From JAGUXG01 sp043798435 (lineage in GTDB: Bacteria > UBA9089 > UBA9088 > JAGUXG01), in assembly GCA_043798435.1 (NCBI GenBank), contig JAZDOR010000209.1:1-10158 (forward strand): a stretch of DNA of 10,158 bases, given 5' to 3'. Shown here piece by piece: positions 6,504-10,158 of this stretch. Position 1 is the first letter of the stretch; each line of letters opens with the position of its first letter. The notes under the pieces are model-generated. The model was not told where the DNA came from, ran no database searches, and saw nothing but the letters and a program-made list of their open reading frames with translations. The position numbers and the translations under genes are program-made.

Positions 6504-6626
6504 GTGATCGGTGATGCAAGGAAAATGGTAATCAGGTTATCGGGTAATCAGTAATCGGGTAATATAGAAAAAGGTTATCGGTAATTGTTTCTCTTACTGA
6601 TTACCGATCACTGGTTACCGATTACA
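6504..6626. repeat. Inverted repeat of 7-8-nt GTAATCG-type words
   Basis: The left side has GTGATCG, GTGATGC, then GTAATCA/GTTATCG/GTAATCG words at 6528, 6536, 6544, 6551 and 6559 (7-8 nt apart). The right side has four strict heptads in inverse orientation (GATTACC, GATCACT, GGTTACC, GATTACA; 6599-6626). ATCGGTAAT at 6577-6585 pairs exactly with 6600-6608. It has the same style as the other arrays with a different word. Confidence 0.78.
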
Positions 6627-6662
6627 TTTTGCTTTATATTTTGTCTCCCTTTTTGCCAAGTA

Positions 6663-6691
6663 TTGACAAAGTAGTCCTTTTCTGATACAAT
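6663..6691 (+). promoter_or_regulatory. Near-consensus sigma-70-type promoter for fdhA
   Basis: TTGACA (6663-6668, perfect -35) and TACAAT (6686-6691, 5/6 -10) are separated by 17 nt, the optimal spacing. Transcription would start near 6698, leaving an untranslated leader of about 225 nt before the fdhA ATG. This is the best promoter match seen in the window and marks fdhA as a separate transcription unit from the genes upstream. Confidence 0.65.
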
Positions 6692-6782
6692 TTAGGGCGT
6701 GAAGAGAAAGAGCGTGTTTAGACTATTGAAAACTTTTTAGCAAATATAGATATTTGGTCACTTGAGAAGGCTTGGAAAATTT

Positions 6783-6890
6783 ATGGAACTGACCCAAAAC
6801 GATATTTTGTTCTCGCGATTAAAATATGAAACTGTTCTACAAAATTATCCAGCATCTAATTATACATTCCAGGCAAAAGAGCAAATTTGA
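6783..6890 (+). other. Possible small ORF in the fdhA leader
   Basis: An ATG at 6783 opens a 35-codon frame ending in TGA at 6888-6890; the in-frame open stretch reaches back to about 6750, including a TTG at 6762. The predicted peptide begins MELTQNDILFSRLKYETVL. I do not recognise it. No good Shine-Dalgarno is visible. It could be a leader peptide, a decayed gene remnant (another frame, 6722-6820, is also open for 33 codons without a start) or chance. Confidence 0.15.
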
Positions 6891-6923
6891 GTATTAAGGG
6901 AGAAAATTAATTGGAATAAAAAA

Positions 6924-9842
6924 ATGATTAAACTTGTGATTGATGGAAAAAAGGTAGAGGTAGAGGAAGGAACAATTATCTTACAGTCGGCTAAGTCTGT
7001 TGGAATTAAGATTCCTCATCTCTGCTACCATAAGGCTCTATCCACATCTTCAAGTTGTAGAATCTGTGTGGTTGAGGTAGAGGGTGCCAGGGCACTTGTT
7101 GCCTCCTGCTCATACCCTGTGGCTAATGGGATGATAGTCAGAACTAATACAGAGCGGGTGCTTGCTGCCAGAAGGCTGGTCATAGACCTGCTTCTATCCA
7201 ACCATCCATTAGACTGCTTGACCTGTGAGAAGAATGGCACTTGTAAACTCCAGAAATATGCTTATGAACTGGGAATAACCAGGACGAGCTTTGAGGGCGA
7301 AAGATGCAAATATCAGACTGACACCTCTAATCCATTCATAGAGAGGAATTATGACAAGTGTATCCTTTGCGGCAGGTGTATCAAAGCCTGTGATGAGATT
7401 CAGATGAGGAGTATCCCTGATTTTATCAATCGGGGTTTTGAGACAAAGGTAGGCACATTTTATGATAGCCCATTACAGGAGACAGACTGTGCTTTCTGCG
7501 GACAGTGTGTGGCTGTCTGTCCGGTTGGGGCATTGACTGAAAAAATTGCTAAGGGAAAGGCAAGGGAATGGGAGCTTACGAAGATGGCGACTATATGTCC
7601 ATACTGCGGTTGTGGTTGCCCCATAGAGCTGAATGTGAAGGATAACGAGGTTGTAAAGGTTACCTCAAATGAAGGCTCTCTGTGTGTCAAGGGAAGGTTT
7701 GGTTTTGATTTTATCCATAGCCCGGATAGACTGAAAACACCCCTAATAAAAGTAGAAGGCACAGGGGCACAAATACAGAATCCAGAATCCAGAATACAGA
7801 AGACAGAATCCAGAATTCAGAATTCAGAATACAGAATTCAGAATTCAGAATACAGAATTCAGAATTCAGAATACAGAACCCCGAACTCCAATCCCCAATT
7901 CCCAATTCCCAATCCCCAATTCCCAATCCCCAATTCCCATGTAGGAATTAGGAATTCGGCATTAGGAATTGGCGAGAGACCTAATTCCCAATCCTCAATC
8001 CCCAATTCCCAATTCCCAATCCCCGTCTTTAGAGAGGCAACATGGGACGAGGCTTTAGAGCTGATAGCGACTAAATTTAGCGAGATGAAGGCAAAATTCG
8101 GCTCTGATAGTATTGCTGGCATAAGTTCTGCCAGATGCACTAACGAGGAAAACTACCTGTTTCAGAAGTTTATGCGGGCTGTGATTGGCACAAATAACAT
8201 AGACCACTGTGCCAGGCTTTGCCATGCCTCTACTGTGGCAGGGTTGGCTATCTCCTTTGGCTCAGGTGCGATGACAAACTCTATTGATGAAATAAGTAAT
8301 GCAGATTGCATTTTGGTTATTGGCTCAAATACTACTGAATGCCATCCCATCATTGGCTTGAAGATAAAGCAGGCTGTCAAAAATGGGACTAAGCTGATTG
8401 TCGCTGACCCGAGGAGGATAGAACTGGCTGAGATAGCTGATGTGCATCTGCAATTTAGATGTGGAACGGATGTTTGTTTGCTTAATGGAATGGCAAATGT
8501 CATCATCAATGAAGGCTTACTGGATGAGCAATTTATCCAGGAGCGGTGCGAGGGATTTGACGAATTTAAGGTTGCAGTAAAGGAGTATACCCCAGAGAAG
8601 GTGGAGGAGATAACAGGAATCCCTGCCAATGATGTAATCAATGCAGCCAGGATTTATGCAGAAGCCAGGAGGTCAAGCATCATCTATTCTATGGGCATAA
8701 CCCAGCATACCACCGGGGTTGATAATGTCTTTGCTATTGCCAATCTGGCTATGTTGACTGGAAATGTTGGCAGAGAAAGTACAGGCGTAAATCCCTTGCG
8801 TGGCCAGAACAATGTTCAGGGTGCCTGTGATATGGGGGCTTTACCCGGACTTCTCCCTGGCTATCAGAAGATGGATATAAAATCTAAATTTGAAGAAGCC
8901 TGGGGGGTTAATCTGCCAGAGAAGGCTGGGCTGACAATGTTAGAGATGTTTGCTGAGTGCGGAAAGGGAATACAGGCGATGTATATTATGGGTGAAAACC
9001 CAATGGTTTCTGACCCGGATATAACCCATATTGAGCATAGCCTCAAATCTTTGGATTTTTTAGTAGTCCAGGACATCTTCCTTACAGAGACAGCAAAATT
9101 GGCTGATATTGTTTTACCTGCCGCATCCTTTGCTGAAAAAGACGGAACATTTACGAACACAGAAAGGAAGGTGCAATTGCTCAGAAAAGCGATTGAGCCA
9201 ATCGGAGAAAGCAGACCAGATGGCACTATTATAGTTGAGTTGGCAGGCAAGATGAGTTATAAAATGAATTATAGTTCTTCTTCTGAGATTATGGATGAAA
9301 TAGCGAAACTCACTCCCATTTACGGTGGCATATCCTATAAGAGGCTTGAGGAAAGGGGTCTCCAGTGGCCCTGCCCTGATCCATCTCACTTAGGCACAAA
9401 GTTTCTACATAAAGACAAGTTTTCTGGGGGTCTCGGTAAATTCCAACCAACAAAATACAAACCCCCTGCTGAAACGCCAGATGAAGAATACCCATTTCTG
9501 CTGACTACAGGCAGGATGCTCTACCACTACCACACCGGCTCAATGACCAGGAGGTCAAGGGGCTTAGATGAAATTTGTAAAGAAGGATACCTTGAGATAA
9601 ACCCTCAAGATGCTGATTTCTACGAGATAAAAGAGGCAGATTTAGTTGTTGTCTCATCAAGACGTGGCAGTATCAAGATAAAAGCCAAAATCACAGACAA
9701 AGTCCCCCCAAAAACCCTCTTCATCCCCTTCCACTTTGCCGAAACAGCCGCAAACTATCTCACCAACCCAGCCTACGACCCCATAGCTAAGATACCAGAA
9801 TTAAAAGTCTGTGCTGTTAAAGTAAAATTCTTGATCCCCTAG
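6924..9842 (+). CDS. fdhA: Formate dehydrogenase alpha subunit, Cys type, with repeat insertion
   Basis: This 972-aa molybdopterin oxidoreductase interconverts formate and CO2, passing electrons through a chain of iron-sulfur clusters. Domains in order: NuoG-like [2Fe-2S] (Cys34, 45, 48, 62), His-Cys3 [4Fe-4S] (His94, Cys98, 101, 107), two ferredoxin clusters ([11 protein letters not shown] 146-156; CAFCGQC 189-195 with Cys199), the Mo-associated [4Fe-4S] (Cys225, 228, 232, 254 and Lys256), the catalytic molybdopterin domain (from about 369) and the dinucleotide-binding domain (about 855-970). The Mo ligand is Cys433 in CARLCHAS (TGC codon) rather than selenocysteine, followed by His434; Arg626 lies in [11 protein letters not shown]. 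These residues separate it from NuoG. Residues about 283-367 are encoded by 36 heptads and are foreign to the family. No NuoE/F-like partner gene lies in the window. Start: ATG 6924 with a weak GGA ahead. Confidence 0.92.
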   Translation: MIKLVIDGKKVEVEEGTIILQSAKSVGIKIPHLCYHKALSTSSSCRICVVEVEGARALVASCSYPVANGMIVRTNTERVLAARRLVIDLLLSNHPLDCLTCEKNGTCKLQKYAYELGITRTSFEGERCKYQTDTSNPFIERNYDKCILCGRCIKACDEIQMRSIPDFINRGFETKVGTFYDSPLQETDCAFCGQCVAVCPVGALTEKIAKGKAREWELTKMATICPYCGCGCPIELNVKDNEVVKVTSNEGSLCVKGRFGFDFIHSPDRLKTPLIKVEGTGAQIQNPESRIQKTESRIQNSEYRIQNSEYRIQNSEYRTPNSNPQFPIPNPQFPIPNSHVGIRNSALGIGERPNSQSSIPNSQFPIPVFREATWDEALELIATKFSEMKAKFGSDSIAGISSARCTNEENYLFQKFMRAVIGTNNIDHCARLCHASTVAGLAISFGSGAMTNSIDEISNADCILVIGSNTTECHPIIGLKIKQAVKNGTKLIVADPRRIELAEIADVHLQFRCGTDVCLLNGMANVIINEGLLDEQFIQERCEGFDEFKVAVKEYTPEKVEEITGIPANDVINAARIYAEARRSSIIYSMGITQHTTGVDNVFAIANLAMLTGNVGRESTGVNPLRGQNNVQGACDMGALPGLLPGYQKMDIKSKFEEAWGVNLPEKAGLTMLEMFAECGKGIQAMYIMGENPMVSDPDITHIEHSLKSLDFLVVQDIFLTETAKLADIVLPAASFAEKDGTFTNTERKVQLLRKAIEPIGESRPDGTIIVELAGKMSYKMNYSSSSEIMDEIAKLTPIYGGISYKRLEERGLQWPCPDPSHLGTKFLHKDKFSGGLGKFQPTKYKPPAETPDEEYPFLLTTGRMLYHYHTGSMTRRSRGLDEICKEGYLEINPQDADFYEIKEADLVVVSSRRGSIKIKAKITDKVPPKTLFIPFHFAETAANYLTNPAYDPIAKIPELKVCAVKVKFLIP
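7772..8023 (+). repeat. In-frame array of 36 heptads inside fdhA
   Basis: Seven-nucleotide units run in a single register for 252 nt. Fifteen are AAT-N-CAG type (7772-7876), ending in three exact copies of a 21-nt unit (7814-7876). Two are transitional, seven are ATTCCCA/ATCCCCA (7891-7939), five are opposite-strand-like (ATTAGGA type, 7940-7974), one is irregular, and six are CAATTCC/CAATCCC (7982-8023). Since 3 x 7 = 21 nt, the protein repeats every seven residues (NSEYRIQ, later FPIPNPQ-like). The frame stays open because 252 is a multiple of three and the words contain no stop codons in any forward frame. Confidence 0.95.
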
Positions 9843-9864
9843 GAAATTATACCTCATGAGCAAT

Positions 9865-9901
9865 CTTGCCTTCGGTAAGATTTTCAATCTTACGAAGCAA
9901 G
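9865..9901 (+). terminator. Strong hairpin 22 nt after the fdhA stop
   Basis: Bases 9865-9882 pair with 9886-9901 over 16 bp with two single-base bulges, closed by a 3-nt loop. No T-tract follows, so it is not a canonical intrinsic terminator. It could stop transcription inefficiently, protect the mRNA 3' end, or be another palindromic repeat. Confidence 0.45.
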
Positions 9902-9920
9902 AATTATCTGTTAGCTAAAA

Positions 9921-9956
9921 TTCAAAAGTGAACTGTTTAAAGTTCAAAAGCGAACT
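9921..9956. repeat. Direct repeat TTCAAAAGYGAACT, 22 nt apart
   Basis: The 14-nt word occurs at 9921-9934 and 9943-9956 with one C/T difference. The second copy extends to a small dyad, AGTTC-N6-GAACT. Two helical turns of spacing could suit a paired protein-binding site, but this may equally be another degenerate repeat family. Confidence 0.5.
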
Positions 9957-10058
9957 ATATTTAAGTCACAGTTTTTAACCCTTTGAACATCGATAAGATT
10001 ACTATTACACCAAAATCGGGACGGTTCATTCTCATCATTTTCCCTATGATTTCTTTTG

Positions 10059-10126
10059 GAAATTAGAAATTAGAAATTGGGAAGAAAAGATTCTGCTCCC
10101 TCTGCTAATTTCAAATTTCTAATTTC
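10059..10126. repeat. Inverted heptad repeat GAAATTA/TAATTTC
   Basis: Three heptads (GAAATTA, GAAATTA, GAAATTG; 10059-10079) are followed after 26 nt by three inverse heptads (TAATTTC, AAATTTC, TAATTTC; 10106-10126). Both sides keep a strict 7-nt period and can pair. It is the same architecture as the arrays in other gaps, with yet another word. Confidence 0.82.
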
Positions 10127-10158
10127 AACCCCATCTTTTAACCGCAAGCTTTCAAACA

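Larger units (their letters stand above)
6397..6923. other. 527-nt intergenic region upstream of fdhA
   Basis: No convincing gene is present. In order it holds a purine-rich G-run/A-run segment (about 6435-6475), an inverted gtaatcg-type repeat (6504-6626), a near-consensus promoter (6663-6691) and a leader of about 225 nt that contains one short unassigned reading frame (6783-6890). Confidence 0.7.
9843..10158. other. 316-nt non-coding region after fdhA
   Basis: No gene is recognised. In order it contains a strong hairpin (9865-9901), two direct repeats of TTCAAAAGYGAACT (9921-9956), a GGGACGGTTC motif (10018-10027) and an inverted heptad repeat (10059-10126). Confidence 0.7.

Noticed and set aside
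7711..8140. Minus-strand open frames with repetitive peptides ([13 protein letters not shown])
   Set aside because: They are read-throughs of the stop-free heptad array on the opposite strand of fdhA, with no family resemblance or ribosome-binding site.
6924..9842. NuoG subunit of complex I instead of formate dehydrogenase
   Set aside because: The CARLCHAS motif, the [16 protein letters not shown] segment and the complete Mo-binding C-terminal domain are formate dehydrogenase features, and no other nuo genes are nearby.

Overview
The window is a bacterial chromosome segment with every recognisable gene on the + strand. Its core genes are acyl carrier protein, FabF, RNase III, ribosomal protein bL35 and HslU, which are bacterial hallmarks. 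A formate dehydrogenase alpha subunit of the iron-sulfur-rich, NAD/hydrogenase-linked type suggests an anaerobic or fermentative/acetogenic metabolism. I cannot place it in a phylum from sequence alone. The moderate-to-low GC, tightly packed core genes and word-like intergenic repeats would suit an uncultivated candidate lineage, but that is a guess.

Layout: 1-229 is an intergenic leader with a hairpin-forming repeat and a probable promoter. acpP (230-469) overlaps fabF (462-1697), and rnc (1793-2506) follows, giving the classic acpP-fabF-rnc order. Next come rpmI (2550-2738), an FmdB-type zinc-ribbon protein (2822-3037), hslU (3194-4507), a DUF115/MptE-like or motility-associated-factor-like protein (4657-6396), a 527-nt non-coding stretch with a near-consensus sigma-70-type promoter, and a 972-aa formate dehydrogenase alpha subunit (6924-9842). 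The last 316 nt are non-coding, with a strong hairpin and more repeats.

The most striking feature is not a gene. Nearly every gap between genes is filled by short-period repeats, each gap with its own word. The unit is 7 nt in most gaps, 13 nt in fabF-rnc and about 10 nt in the first gap. Most are arranged as words on one strand followed by their reverse complements, so the transcript could fold into a hairpin. Four arrays start 0-12 nt after a stop codon and end 6-9 nt before the next ATG, leaving little or no room for a Shine-Dalgarno sequence. One array of 36 in-register heptads (252 nt) lies inside the formate dehydrogenase gene. Because 252 is divisible by three, it adds about 84 low-complexity residues between two catalytic domains without breaking the frame.

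The RNase III encoded here lacks a canonical metal-binding glutamate (Pro in place of E. coli Glu41) and also Glu38, and has Glu in place of Asp114, while its double-stranded-RNA-binding domain looks intact. In a genome whose transcripts would be full of hairpins this is suggestive, but any functional link is inference.
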